Shown here piece after piece: positions 11,937 to 23,610 of a stretch of 64,000 bases of DNA. Where the stretch lies: the NCBI GenBank assembly GCA_964036665.1, contig OZ038529.1, positions 25,244,060-25,308,059 on the forward strand. Direction: 5' to 3'. The stretch comes from Gordius sp. MW1. Its lineage: Eukaryota > Nematomorpha > Gordioida > Gordea > Gordiidae. The first letter of the stretch is position 1; the number at the start of each line of letters is the position of its first letter. A model generated the notes under the pieces. The model saw nothing but the letters and a program-made list of their open reading frames with translations, was not told the DNA's origin and did not search any database. Both the position numbers and the translations under genes were made by a program.

Positions 11937-12908
11937 TTATCTAAAAAAATTTCTTTTTTTGATAGTAGGCCGTGATATAGGGTTAAATTTCTCGCCATTC
12001 CATGATTTTGATTTAGCTTTAAAATGTTTGAGATCATCTTTATGAGCAGTGTGAAGCATTGGTTTATATTCTTGAGGTTCACATAAATCTTTGTAATTTT
12101 CATAGAAATACTTATAACCACCTTCAAGAATATATATTTCAGGGTAATATAACTTTGGGTAATGTTCTTTGTTCATTTGTCTATCATAATTACGTAAAAA
12201 TTGATACAATTTTGGTCCTCTTTGTTGCGAAAATTCACAGTGAAATATATAAATATGATGTTTGGCAGTTGTAGCATAAGTTGGATTGTTAAAAAAATGG
12301 CTGATTATCCCTTCCCTAGTGTATATGTTTAAAGCTTTTTTAATATGGCCTCCATCATATTCATAAGGAAATCTACAATCAACAATTGAAAAAGATTCTA
12401 CACTTTCTGTATGTTTATTGTTAAAAAGATCTTGCATTGTATCGGGGGAAATAGCTTTGAGTTCTGGATTTTTACCAATTAATGTTGGCAATGCATAATG
12501 TTTTGAAAAATCACCAATTAAATCAGGACTCTCGTATGCTTCATTCAAAGCATGCTTAAGAGGACTTTCAACCCAAGTTTCACTAAAACTTCTTGCTAAA
12601 AACCTTTGATTACTCTTGTTTCCACTAAAAGAATTGTTCAAGGGTGAGGAATGCAAAGGTTCTAATGCTGGACCTTTTGTGGGAGCATCTTTATGATTTT
12701 GGGGAGATTTAAAAATTATGGGAAACTTTTTGATAATTTGTGTGAGTGCAGCAAAAGAATCATCATTATCGCTACGAGACTCTTTATCTTCGAGAAATAA
12801 GGAGCGGGAAGCATTAAGTTTAAAAGAAGGGGTTGCTGGAGAAAAAGTACAATTTAAAGGTATCCCTTCTACGTGAAAAGATAAATGCGAATCGATAGAA
12901 TCATCCAT
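11937..12908 (-). CDS. CDC25: Cdc25 dual-specificity phosphatase
   Basis: An intronless 323-residue frame from ATG at 12908. Cdc25 activates cyclin-dependent kinases by removing inhibitory phosphates. The rhodanese-like catalytic domain spans about residues 135-285. It contains IVDCRFPYEYDGGHI (about 175-189) and the HC-X5-R loop HCEFSQQRGP, with nucleophile Cys224 and Arg230, followed by YPEIYILEGGYKYFY and the CEPQEYKPM tail motif. The N-terminal half is Ser/Pro-rich and disordered-looking, with SP/TP sites, as is usual for the regulatory part. At 323 residues it is shorter than vertebrate CDC25 proteins, mainly in that half. The gene is tandem with mrpl14. Confidence 0.95.
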   Translation of the reverse strand: MDDSIDSHLSFHVEGIPLNCTFSPATPSFKLNASRSLFLEDKESRSDNDDSFAALTQIIKKFPIIFKSPQNHKDAPTKGPALEPLHSSPLNNSFSGNKSNQRFLARSFSETWVESPLKHALNEAYESPDLIGDFSKHYALPTLIGKNPELKAISPDTMQDLFNNKHTESVESFSIVDCRFPYEYDGGHIKKALNIYTREGIISHFFNNPTYATTAKHHIYIFHCEFSQQRGPKLYQFLRNYDRQMNKEHYPKLYYPEIYILEGGYKYFYENYKDLCEPQEYKPMLHTAHKDDLKHFKAKSKSWNGEKFNPISRPTIKKRNFFR

Positions 12909-13638
12909 TTACGAATTAATGCAATACAAAAAGCATAAATATTTCTTACGTTATATTTCTGGAAGCATTGAAATTTGCAGAATTAACGACGAGCTTCCTA
13001 AAAATAACCTTACTATGGTCAACAAATAACTAATGTACCCCAAGAACACCTGTTGCATCTTAACGTTAAATTCCGGGTGTTGGTAAAATATGACAAAAAT
13101 ATTATTGAAGCATAACGGAGATTCAAATGAAATCACTATTAATTGTTTATATGAATTTAGGCAATTCCTAATGTTATTGTTAAATTCAAACCTTTATTGT
13201 AAAAAAGAGTAAAAATTACACGAGCATAATGCCAAATAGTAATTAGTCTAAATTGGTTGATGCATTTATTTTAACATTTATATTGAAAAAAGATTCTATC
13301 GACAAACTACATTGGTTTGGTACACATGAATAAGAATCAAAATAACCTTAGTTTAATCATGGCATTTGAAATGCTATACATTCGCTGCATTGTAATTTAA
13401 ATTCCCCAATTAGGGTTTTGAGACAGAAATTTAATATTATAATAACTATATAGCCAAAAATAGATGAACACTGAAATCAGTTAATCATTTTCAAGATTTG
13501 TAATTTATGGCTTTTACATAAAGATTAATATTATTTAATATTAAATGTAAGGTCCTGTTTATATACGAATAGGTGTATGAAAAGTTGCTTAGGTCTTGAG
13601 TTTTAAGTAATAAAACTATTAATTATTTTATCAATTTT
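12909..13638. other. Intergenic stretch upstream of cdc25
   Basis: AT-rich, no recognisable gene or repeat. It presumably contains the cdc25 promoter, but no element is identifiable by eye. Confidence 0.4.
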
Positions 13639-13643
13639 GTATC

Positions 13644-14247
13644 TTTAATGTCCGAGTGCCTAAGGATTAAATCTAGTAAATCTCTTTACTTCAATATTTC
13701 TCGCACGATCACAACAAAAAGAATAATAATAATGTGTATAATGATTTTTTAATTATATATATATCTGTAGATGAGCATTATTTATTTTAAGTGTGTTTTT
13801 TATAATGAGTAATCCAGGGTGATGAGTAATTCTGAGTATATGTTAGTGAGCAAAACATTTTTTGTAAGTCATGTTTTCTATGAGTAATAATATTTCTTTT
13901 TTAGAAAACGAAAATACAGTAAAACGAACTAATAATATCAATCGTGATTTTACTCTTTTCCTTTTACGGTTAACGCTAGTATGAATCATACTATCGAAGT
14001 TCCCAACATTAATAAAAATGATAAGTGTGCGCATTTGCGTTGTGATACAGCAACTTTAGTTTGGAAACACCGAAGAATTTAAATATATAGGAATATCTTT
14101 TTAGTGAGAGGGGTATAATCTATTTATATATAAATATTTTTATAGTACGAGAGAAGGGAGGGAATATCTGAAATACGAACCCAAAATCGATAAAATTATA
14201 AGCGGGTTAAATATAGGTAAGCCAAAATCAATAATGGAAACTCCACA
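13644..14247 (-). repeat. 3' LTR of the gypsy element
   Basis: Read on the minus strand it begins TGTGGAGTTTCC and ends near GGCACTCGGACATTAAA. It aligns along its full length with 17860-18464, with scattered substitutions and homopolymer differences. Confidence 0.88.
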
Positions 14248-14508
14248 CCTCCCCCTTTATTGAAAGTCGAAGACTTATGTGGTCAACGTTGTTGTTTTTT
14301 CCTTCTTTTTCTTCTTCGGATAATAACCACGTACGATAACCATTCCGGACGGTATTTTGGATAATAAGTATATACAATATCCATCAACCAACGTGTATAA
14401 TATTCATTGTTACGGGAGTATAACGTATATAATATGAGTATGCATGTGTGTGGGGGGGGGGGAAAATAAAATTTAAATAAACAAAAACCAATAGTTAGAC
14501 TCCGCCCT

Positions 14509-14940
14509 TTACAGAGAGGTCGAAACGACCGTTCCATCGAGGTTCAGGACTTCAAAAGCCCCCTCGATCCGGACTGCCGGTTCTACCTCCTCCCGATTTC
14601 GAACTATCAGCCTATTAACCGTTGACGGTTTTGGACACATCGGGGGAAGATGCCTTCCTCTGCATCCCCAACACTTTCTCCTACGAATAGCTGGACCGGC
14701 CACCTGGCCGTCTCGTCGAGTGTCGGTAGTTAGCCCCGTATGTACCGATCTGGGAACTCCAGTGCCTGCACGGGTCAATCCTGCAGCTGGTTGTACATTC
14801 CCTCTTTGTCTCATCCTAGATGTTCTTATCCTCCCCGTTGGTTCCACCTCCAATGTTATCAACAGCGGCCTCCGCACATGTACTGGTGCCGTAGGAATCA
14901 CTTCCACGCGTACATCGTACCAAGCGGTAGGTATTCTCAT
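14509..14940 (-). CDS. Arg-rich ORF downstream of integrase, zinc-knuckle-like motif
   Basis: A 143-codon frame with clearly higher GC than the rest of the element, starting 62 bp after the integrase stop. The product is Arg/Pro-rich and carries KCWGCRGRHLPPMC near residue 88, a C-X2-C-X3-H-X4-C arrangement one residue short of the retroviral CCHC knuckle. It could be a displaced nucleic-acid-binding gag remnant, a third ORF or captured sequence. I do not recognise it further. Overlapping opposite-strand frames look like shadows. Confidence 0.4.
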   Translation of the reverse strand: MRIPTAWYDVRVEVIPTAPVHVRRPLLITLEVEPTGRIRTSRMRQRGNVQPAAGLTRAGTGVPRSVHTGLTTDTRRDGQVAGPAIRRRKCWGCRGRHLPPMCPKPSTVNRLIVRNREEVEPAVRIEGAFEVLNLDGTVVSTSL

Positions 14941-15001
14941 CTAATGCAGAATATAAAAACATAAGATTTAACATTTCATATATAAAAATGTCTTACAACA
15001 A

Positions 15002-17684
15002 CTAAGCATTGTACAATTTAATTTGTTCCTCATGCCTAGTCTCAATCTTATATGTTTCAGCATTTTTAATCTTATAAATCTTCGAACCTACCTGTTCTAT
15101 TATCTCGCCTAGTACCCACTTAGGTTCCTTCAAATAGTTCCTATACCAAATCTTTTGATTTATCTTCAATCTAGAACTATCTGCCCTAGGTAATTCAGGT
15201 TCAAGATGGTGCAACAAATCAGGCGGGTATCTCAACTTTCTATTTAAAAATTCATAGCTAACTGAAGGACGATCAGGGTACCTAGGAGCCATATTATGAT
15301 ATAATCTTAACATCCATGTACCTCCCTTCGTCTCTTTAGCTACTCTTAACCATTTTTTTTTAACTATTCCTACATATCTTTCCACCTGCCCATTGGAGCT
15401 AGGGTGATAAGGAGGCGTTAGTAAATGGTTAATCTTAAATTCTGAACAAAAACTTTTAAATTCTACGCTTACAAAAGCCTTCCCATTATCTGTAACAATG
15501 TAGGTAGGCAATCCGTACGCGCCAAATAAATCCTTTAAAATATTTATTGTTACTCTACCTGACATACTAAAAATGTTTCTAAATTCCGTCCAACCGGAAT
15601 ATGCATCGACAATTAATATAAAACGTTTTTTGTCAAATTCAAAAAAATCAATATGTATCCTCTCCCACGGAGATTTAGGACGTGGCCATCTGGCATTTTT
15701 ATTCCTTCGCGGCATTGGTGCGTCAAGCTGACATAGCTCGCCCTGCCGTACGAAGTTCTCAATGTCTTTGCCAATTTTAGGCCACCAGACATAGCAAGTC
15801 CCTTCATCTTAACCATTCCTGCATGACCTTGATGTAAAACATTTAACACATCTTGGCGCAGTCTACTAGGAACCACTAACCTTTCCTGTCTCTTCAGCAC
15901 GTCATCCTCTAAATAGAGTTCGTTTAAGACATGTTTAAAGGGTGATGGTATGTTAGTGTCATTGTCCAAGCCAAGTAAAATGTTTGTAACTTTAATTATA
16001 TCAGAGTCTGCATTACTCTCAGTTATTATGTCCTTTAAATCCAAAATTTTAATTATGTTTATGACCTCTCCTCCGACAATTTTACAAGATAAAGAATCAC
16101 TATTAGCCTCGATGTCATCCGCGCCCAAACGCGATAATACATCAGCTAAATTATTGTCTTCACCTTTGCAATATTTAAGAGTTGAGGTTAAATTTCCTAA
16201 CATAACTAGCCAACGCTGTAATCTACCAGACATTAATAGTTGGTCGTTAGCCTTTTTAAATAAAGCAACTAGAGGTTTATGATCCGTGACTACAGTAAAC
16301 GATTTACCAATTAAATATTCTCGACATCGCTGTAATCCGTACATCATTGCTAGAGCCTCTCGTTCAATAACAGAATATCGGACCTCTGTTTTATTTAGCT
16401 TACGCTAAAAATATAAAATAGGGTGTTCAACATTATCCTCGACTTGACATAACGCGCCGCCGATGCCTACATTTGACGCATCGACTCTTAAAATATGTTG
16501 CTTGTCGGGATTGTAACACCTTAATACGGGTTTAGTTAGTAAAACATTCTTTAAATAATTAAAATTATCAGTATGCGTCTCGTCCCATTTAAATAAAACA
16601 GACTTTCTGGTGAATTCATATAATGGTCCGGCGAATTCCATATAATTATTAATAAAGCGACTATAATAATTCATTACACCCAAAAATGACAAAAGTTCCT
16701 TTTTATTAGTTGGTATTTTAATATCCCTAACGTAACTTTGTCATACCTAGGTTGAATATTACCATCACTTAAAATATGGCCTAAATATAAGATCTGCTCG
16801 GCTCCGAATACGCATTTTTTAGCCGAAACCCTTAATCCTTTCACTTTTATTAACTCAAGAACTTTGATTAGGCGCATATCGTGTTCTTCTTTAGTTGCAC
16901 CAGTAACTAAAATGTCGTCTAAATAAAATATTACGCCGTCTAAATTACTAAAAATAGACGCCATTGTCTGTTGAAAAATAGCAGCGGCAACGCTTAAGCC
17001 GAAAGGTAATCTCTTGAATTTAAACAGTCCGGCATCAGTATTAATTGCTAACAGCCGTGACGACCTTTCGTCTACCTTAAGTTGCAAATACGCGTTAGCT
17101 AAATCAATTTTAGAAAAATATTTAGCTCCCTGTAATTTAACGAAAATCATCTCTAATCTCGGCAGCGGGTATTTTACTTCAATAACAAATCTATTAACTG
17201 TTATTCTATAGTTAGCACAGACGCGTACCGTACCGTCAGGTTTCCTGACCGGTACTAAAGGTGTTGCCCATTCTGAATAATCTATGGGTTCAATTACTTC
17301 GTCTTTCAGCCAATCTTTAATTACAGAATCTACTTTATCTTTTATAATTAAAGGTAATCGTCTAGCAGGACAAAATTTAGGAATGGCATCTGAATTTACT
17401 CTAATTGAGATAATTCTATCCTTCCCACATCCCAAATTACTTTCAAAAATGTCCGAAAATTTAGCCAAAATCGATGTAATTTCTGCTGGCCATTTTGTGA
17501 CAAGTTTTGCCTCTGCCCTCGGAACTAATTCATGGTCAACTGATTTCAATGAAATCCTGCACTGTAAATTAGTTAAATGGGGTGCTTCATGGCTACAAGA
17601 ATCAGCGTCCCGGCTCTGTGAAGCACCACTGGGCAGTCGCGAAGCCACTATGGACTCAGCTTTAAAACTACAAATTCTATCCAA
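15002..17684 (-). pseudogene. Degraded gypsy pol: RT, RNase H, integrase
   Basis: The N-terminal frame (17684 to 16674) has RT motifs WATPLVPVRKPDGTVRVC, FSKIDLANAYLQL, RLPFGL and the catalytic box FYLDDIL. A frameshift near 16735 moves to the frame holding SFLGVMNYYSRFI and the start of RNase H. An in-frame TAG near 16402 interrupts it before VTDHKPL. A second frameshift near 15800 precedes integrase, whose core has HIDFFEF, VTDNGKAF and SSNGQVERY as the D, D and E positions, plus a C-terminal chromatin/DNA-binding-like tail. With three disruptions this copy cannot make a functional polyprotein. Confidence 0.88.
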
Positions 17685-17840
17685 ATTATTTGACTCACAA
17701 ATTCCCCACCAGTTTAATTTAGGGCCTATAACCTTTATCCATGGTCGTCGTCGGCTCTCGTTAATCTGGTTTTCGAACTTTATAATTAATCTGGTCCTCG
17801 AACTTTATAATTGATACGAAGTTGTTTTTATTTCCTGAGG

Positions 17841-17858
17841 TTTTAACTTCTGACACCA
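17841..17858 (-). promoter_or_regulatory. Primer-binding site
   Basis: On the minus strand TGGTGTCAGAAGTTAAAA lies one base from the inner edge of the 5' LTR, the position and TGG start expected for a tRNA-primed PBS. Confidence 0.65.
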
Positions 17859-17859
17859 C

Positions 17860-18464
17860 TTTAATGTCCGAGTGCCTAAGGATTAAATCTAGTAATTCTC
17901 TTTATTTCAATATTTCTCGCACGATCACAACAAAAAGAATAATAATAATGTGTATAATGATTTTTTAATTATATATATATCTGTTGATGAGCAATATTTA
18001 TTTTGAGTGTGTTTTTTTTAATGAGTAATCCAGGGTGATGAGTAATTCTGAGTATATGTTAGTGAGCAAAACATTTTTTGTAAGTCATGTTTTCTATGAG
18101 TAATAATATTTCTTTTTGAAAACGAAAATACAGTAAAACAAACTAATAATATCAATCGTGATTTCACTCTTTTCCTTTTACGGTTAACGCTAGTATAAAT
18201 CATACTATCGAAGTTCCCAACATTAATAAAAATGATAAGTGTGCGCATTTGCGTGTGTGATACAACAACTTTATTTTGGAAACACCGAAGTATTTAAATA
18301 TATAGGAATATCTTTTTAGTGAGAGGGGTATAATCTATTTATATATAAATATTTTTATAGTACGAGAGAAGGGGGGGGGGATAACTGAATTACGAACACA
18401 AAATCGATAAAATTATAAGCGGGTTAAATATAGGTAAACCAAAATCAATAATGGAAACTCCACA
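17860..18464 (-). repeat. 5' LTR of the gypsy element
   Basis: Partner of 13644-14247. Its outer edge meets GTATC, the same pentamer that flanks the other LTR. Confidence 0.88.
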
Positions 18465-18649
18465 GTATCCTATATATTGTTATTTTTTTACTTATCTTTA
18501 TATTACAAGCATTAAAAAGTAAAAATTGTATAGGTGGTATGTTTCGCTAATACTGCCCAACGTTCCTTTACGTCCTAGTGATGAGGTTGGGAGAAAAAGG
18601 TTCAAACTCCGCTAAAATGTTCTTATTGTATTATTCAATATTTTGATTC

Positions 18650-19033
18650 AAACCGCTTTACTAAAAGCCGGCTTCCCTTCTACTCGAACCATCAGAACCC
18701 ACTCTTGAGGGTAGAATGCGCCCCGATGAAACATCCATAATTCCATGGGATGATGGTAAATTCCTATCTTGGGACTTTACCTGCATCGACGTATTTGCAC
18801 CCTCTAACAATAACGCTGACCCATTAGCCCTAGCGGAAGCACGCAAAACTCATAAATACCGCGATATAATTCCTTCTAAAATTTTTATCCTTATCGTGGC
18901 TTCCTGTTCCGCCACTTTTGGCAAACAGGCATTAGCCTGCTTTAAATTGATAGGAAGGAGATCTCCCGAAGGAAAATACTCAGCAAGTTTTCTTTTGTGC
19001 CAAAAAATAGGAATTTTAATAGCCAAATACAAT
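18650..19033 (+). pseudogene. C-terminal fragment of a LINE with restriction-like endonuclease
   Basis: The frame reads RMRPDETSIIPWDDGKFLSW, then DFTCIDVFAPS, KTHKYRD and a SATFGKQALACFKLIGR-like tail. It parallels the copies at 28.6, 32.3 and 46.8 kb. The RPD-X-WDxT-x-D arrangement resembles the PD-(D/E)xK endonuclease found after the RT in R2/R4/NeSL-type LINEs. A frame break lies just before RMRPD. The frame is cut at 19033 by a hAT insertion, and related sequence resumes at 20198. Confidence 0.6.
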
Positions 19034-20189
19034 TAGTGTTTCGATCTCGTCTAGTCTCGGTCTCGAAAACAAAATCTCGTCTCGTCTCGGGAGCGATTAT
19101 GAAAATCTCGATCTCGTCTCGGTCTAAAAAAATCTCAATCTCGTCTCGTCTTGACGAGAATTCTCGTCTCGTCTCGACATTTAAAAAAAATATATATGGA
19201 ATAAAAATTTCTCCTCTTTTATTAAAAATATTAAATAAGTGTTCAAAAATCCAAATGGCAAACTTTTATATTTTTGGAAAAACTCTAATACACAAACTTT
19301 TTAAAGATTTAGCGGGACACGACATCTCATTGACAATATAAAGATATGAATTAACTCATAAAGATAACATTTTCTAAAAAAGGTGCAGACTAAAAAAACT
19401 ATAAATAAATTTGAAATATAGAAAATTAAATTTTATTGTTCTTGCAAATTATAACATTTGCATCAAAACTGTGTCTGTCAACTATAAATGGACTTCAAAA
19501 ATTATAACTTATAGTTGACTTAGTTGCATAATTGAGCAAATTGAGACTCTTTATTAACCCTTGCTAAAGCTTCAAAGTAGACCTTAACATATTTAAGGCA
19601 AACGTTTAAGTCTATTTATATAACCATCATCAATTATAGCCCATAGTGTTTATTGCGTGTTTACTATAGCGTTAAAAACCACAAAGTGGGAGTGACATAT
19701 AATGATGTTATTATTATTTACAGAATTGATAACTAGTTGCACAAATTAAAACGTTGTAAAAACAACAATAAAAGCAGCATTATTATAGAATTAAGAACAT
19801 AAAGTTTTAAACTTTAAATTAAAGAGTACGTATTTAAATGTATGACAAAAATCCCATACTTAGGTAAATGATTGCCAAATTTTAATTTTTTTGCAAAAAT
19901 ATATAATATTTACTACACTTAGGAATTTTTTTAATATCAAATATATTCCAAACATATTGATTTATACTTAATATACCTTAAATGTAAATCATGTAAATGA
20001 AAATACACAATTACTAAAATATATCAATAAAAAGTCGAGACCTCGCCGAGAAAATCTCGTATCGTCTCGTCTCAACATCAAAATTCTCGTCTCGATCTCG
20101 ACTCCATTTTTCGAATTCTCGTCTCGTCTCGTCTAGGTTTTTCGAGACGAGACGAGACCGAGATTTTTCTCAGTTTTTCCGCATCACTA
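19034..20189. mobile_element. Non-autonomous hAT element with TCTCG-repeat arms
   Basis: A 1156-bp insert with exact 8-bp flanks AATACAAT (19026-19033, 20190-20197) and ends TAGTG / CACTA. Each arm holds a TCTCG/GTCTCG array (about 19038-19180 and 20030-20170) in opposite orientation, so the arms can pair. The middle is AT-rich and non-coding. It interrupts the LINE fragment at 18650. Confidence 0.85.
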
Positions 20190-20847
20190 AATACAATTAT
20201 AAGGCATTTTACGACACCTGTTCTCTGGCCCTCGATGAAGAGTAGTCTCGCTTTTTATTTATTCATTGATCGTGTTTTATATTATTCATATATATAGATT
20301 TTACCTAATAAAAATTTTTAATAAAAAAAAATATTTAACTCCTAAAATGCAAAGGATGATTGTGATTTAAGATTAACGACTATATAATCATCTGCCATTC
20401 TATTTTTATACCATTTTTTCAGTGGATTTTTATAATTAGTCTATGCTTCTTAAAAGTACAAGAAACATATTAATTAGGTAAAGTGAATTAAACTGTTGCA
20501 GGGCACGCTTGAACAAATAGCATCTAGAATAAGAGAATAAGCACCTTAAGTGATTAAAAAACTTCTGAAAATATTTATATTTTTTATCAGTTAAATAGAT
20601 TAATAGATATTGAAAGTTCTAAGTTTTTAATGGGTATTGAGGAATCTAAGTAATATGATGAGAAAACTACATATTGTTTTTAAAAGATCTTTTGTCAGAT
20701 ACCAAATCCCTTGATATTGAAAATCACCAATGTATTTAAATTACATAAATAAATATTCATAAAGCAACATAAAAATATTTAAATAAATGAATATGAAATA
20801 TTATTAATTGTTGTAAATAACTGTTACTCTATTTATTATCATTATAG

Positions 20848-22984
20848 TGAATGAGGATATTGAATATAATAAGATTAAAAAAAAGTTTGAAACAAATGAA
20901 TACAGAGTAGAAAAAAACAGAAGTGGGAAATCACAGGTGTGGAACCTGTTTGATTTAATATTTAATGAAAAAAATAAGAAATTGAATTTTGTAAGCTGTA
21001 GTGGATGTCAAGCAATTTATTCTTACAATGCATCTTCTACAGGTAATTTATTATACTGTTATGTTAATAATAAATTATTTGTAATATTTATAAATATAGC
21101 TAACAAAATATCAGTACTATTACTACCTTTTTTATTTATTTTTTTTAAACTAAGTATATTAAATAAAATAAGGAACTAACCACCTTAGGAAGCACATATG
21201 CCATAATAGGAAAAAAGATCAACAATCAATTGATGCATTTATGGCGACTAAGCATGTCTCCCTTAACGATAGAAATATTTTTAAAATCAAAAAAGACATT
21301 ACCACGAAAATGGTTGATTTTTGTGCAAAAGATCTTAGATCTTTTGCATCAATTCATGGTGACGGTTTTTTGGACTTATGCTCCCATTTAATTTATATTG
21401 GGAGCGTTTATGGTCGGATAGATATGGCAGAGATCTGCCCAGATCCAACAACGATAGCAAGAAATATGATTGACAGGGCCGACAGGTCAATGCTTCGTCC
21501 AAGCTTGACCAAATATTTTAATAAGGGTCTGTGTGCAGGTATTTTCATAATATTTATAATTCATTACTTTTTATAGCCACAACTGATATGTGGGTCGACG
21601 ATTACAAGAAGAATAACTATATAACATTGACTATTCATTATATAAATGAAGAGTATAGTTTAGTTAAACTTGTGTTATTTACTGCACAGTTTGACGAGGA
21701 GAGAAAGACCGGTGATAATGTCAGAAAAGAATTACTTCGACAATTCACGTCGCAAGGTACTCTATTTGATTTTTTAAATAATTTTTAAAGGGTACAATAA
21801 GGAGGATTTTGATAAAATAACCTTTGTTAGTGATCAGGGAACAAATATGGTTAGGGGGCTCGAATCTTTCAATCGCCTTAATTGTATTTGCCACCTGCTT
21901 AACACTGTGTTAAGAAACACCTTTAAAGAAGATGATTTGAAACAAGAGTTTATAGACGTTTATAATTGCTTGACCGATACGAAGGCTTTAGTAACGTATT
22001 TGAAACAGTCCGGGTATGTTATTAATATTTATTAATTAGACTTATATAATTTTAGTCTTTCAAATCGTTTGAAAAATTCTGTGCAGGCGTATGTTGAGAC
22101 CCGGTGGAATAGCCGGCTAAAGATGTTAGAATCGGTCCGAAGTAATTATCAAGAGATAGAAGATCTGTTGATGGACATGGGGGAGTTTCACAGCAAGAAA
22201 ATCAAATGTATCGACATTTTTATGCTTGAAGAGTTGATAAAGCTGTTAACCCCTTTCCAATGCGCCCTAACAGATCTGGAGCCAGACACTGCCCCCACTT
22301 TACAAAAAGTGATTCTTTATTACTACAAATTGAAGGATTTTTTAACAAATTTTGGAAAAACATCTGAGCTTGAGGGGCTAGCTCTTAGATGCAGGCAACT
22401 TTTAAACAAAAAGTTCCCTTGGGACTCTTTTTATACCATCGCGACCTTCTTAACACCTAAGTTCAAACAAATGAAAATGTTGACGGAAGATCAAATTAAA
22501 GGATTAGCAGAAATTAGGTTGTTAATAAGTAAATGTCAATCTGGCCAAGAGAAGGTGGTTTCTAGTGAAACACCAAAAGAATGCAGTGAGCGAGGTATTT
22601 AATATATAATTTTATGTTAAAGCATAATTTTTAGATAAAAATCCTTTGGAGTCCTCTTCTTTCATGAATTTTTCAGGTTGGGAAGAAAGTTGTGAGGAAG
22701 ATATTATTACGGAAAAGGACGAGCTTGAAGCATATATTGGGCATAAGCTTTCGAAGAAAGAAGAAACTTGTGATGTTTTGGAATGGTGGAGAATGAACTC
22801 TTGTACATATCCGACGTTATCGTTTATTGCTCGCAAATATCTTGCCATTCCTGCTTCATCTTCGTCCAGCGAAAGGTCGTTTTCGACTGCTGGCTGAATT
22901 TTGGAGGAGAGAAGGGTGAGGTTGCGACCTGATATTGTAGACGCAATTATATTTATACATCATTATAGTAAAGCATTTAAATAA
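20848..22984 (+). pseudogene. BED-finger hAT transposase gene, six visible exons, one premature stop
   Basis: Exons 20848-21042, 21173-21538, 21577-21756, 21791-22013, 22056-22594 and 22635-22984 join in frame at GT-AG introns, most under 45 nt. The BED zinc finger has VWNLF, CSGC, then TNHLRKHICH across intron 1. The catalytic core includes TTDMWVDDY, FVSDQGTNMVRG, CICHLLN and ETRWNSR. The hAT dimerisation domain has EWWRMNS, YPTLSFIARKYLAIPASS and SERSFSTAG. A TGA at 22895-22897 falls right after STAG, where the frame otherwise continues to ILEERRVRLRPD and a stop at 22982. The first exon begins after a likely acceptor, so a 5' exon is unseen. Coding conservation is otherwise good. It could be a young dead copy or a host gene with a recent lesion. 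Confidence 0.85.
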
Positions 22985-23097
22985 ATTCATTAGACAAAAT
23001 TTGTGGTTCCAGTTTGTTTCATTAATAGCACTTTTATTTGTCGATTTAATTTTACACCGCAATTTTCGCGCTCGAAAGTCATTTGTTTTAATAAATT

Positions 23098-23275
23098 TTC
23101 GGGTCAGGTTCGGGTTGAAGTTTCTAAAATGCTTTCGGGTCGGGTCGGGTTCGGGTAGAAAATTTGAAAATGATTTCGGGTCGGGTCCGGGTAGAAAATT
23201 TGAAAATAAGTTCGGGTCGGGTCCGGGTTGAAAATTTGAAAATGATTTCGGGTCGGGTCGGGTTGGGGTAGAAAA
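23098..23275. repeat. CGGGT-rich minisatellite
   Basis: About four to five units of about 36 bp built from TTCGGGTCGGGTCCGGGTAG followed by AAAATTTGAAAATGA. It lies just downstream of the hAT transposase and may be the subterminal region of that element. Confidence 0.7.
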
Positions 23276-23602
23276 AAAGTGACTTTGCAGTTCTCTTTAT
23301 GTTGCAAAATTTTGTTTAAAACTCAATATTTTGGAGTTGGTTTTATAGCCGGTTTCCGAGCTGACACTAACCCTCCATATTTGCACACGGAGTACCGTCG
23401 TAGGTAGTGTTAATATAAAATCAGAAACAAAATCGTTATTGGCGAATAATACATAGGATACTATTTATTATCATAGTGGTTATCATGTACAACTAATGTA
23501 TAAAACTTGCCCATTTTTATGCCTATTTTATGACTATCACTTTTATCCTCACTTGACTTTGACATTTTTCAGCTATGTAACATCTCATTAGTCGAAAGGC
23601 AG
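23276..23602. other. Intergenic stretch
   Basis: No gene or repeat recognised. Confidence 0.4.
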
Positions 23603-23610
23603 GGTATAAG

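Larger units (their letters stand above)
13644..18464 (-). mobile_element. Ty3/gypsy-type LTR retrotransposon lacking gag
   Basis: About 4.8 kb bounded by two LTRs of about 605 bp and by 5-bp flanks GTATC at 13639-13643 and 18465-18469. Pol reads on the minus strand in the order reverse transcriptase, RNase H, integrase, the Ty3/gypsy order. The PBS-like TGGTGTCAGAAGTTAAAA lies next to the right LTR. Only about 175 bp separate that LTR from the pol frame, so gag and protease are absent. Pol carries frameshifts and a stop. A GC-rich ORF with a zinc-knuckle-like motif lies downstream of integrase. Confidence 0.88.

Noticed and set aside
17014..17814. Plus-strand frames opposite gypsy pol
   Set aside because: Antisense of the RT region, no independent motifs.
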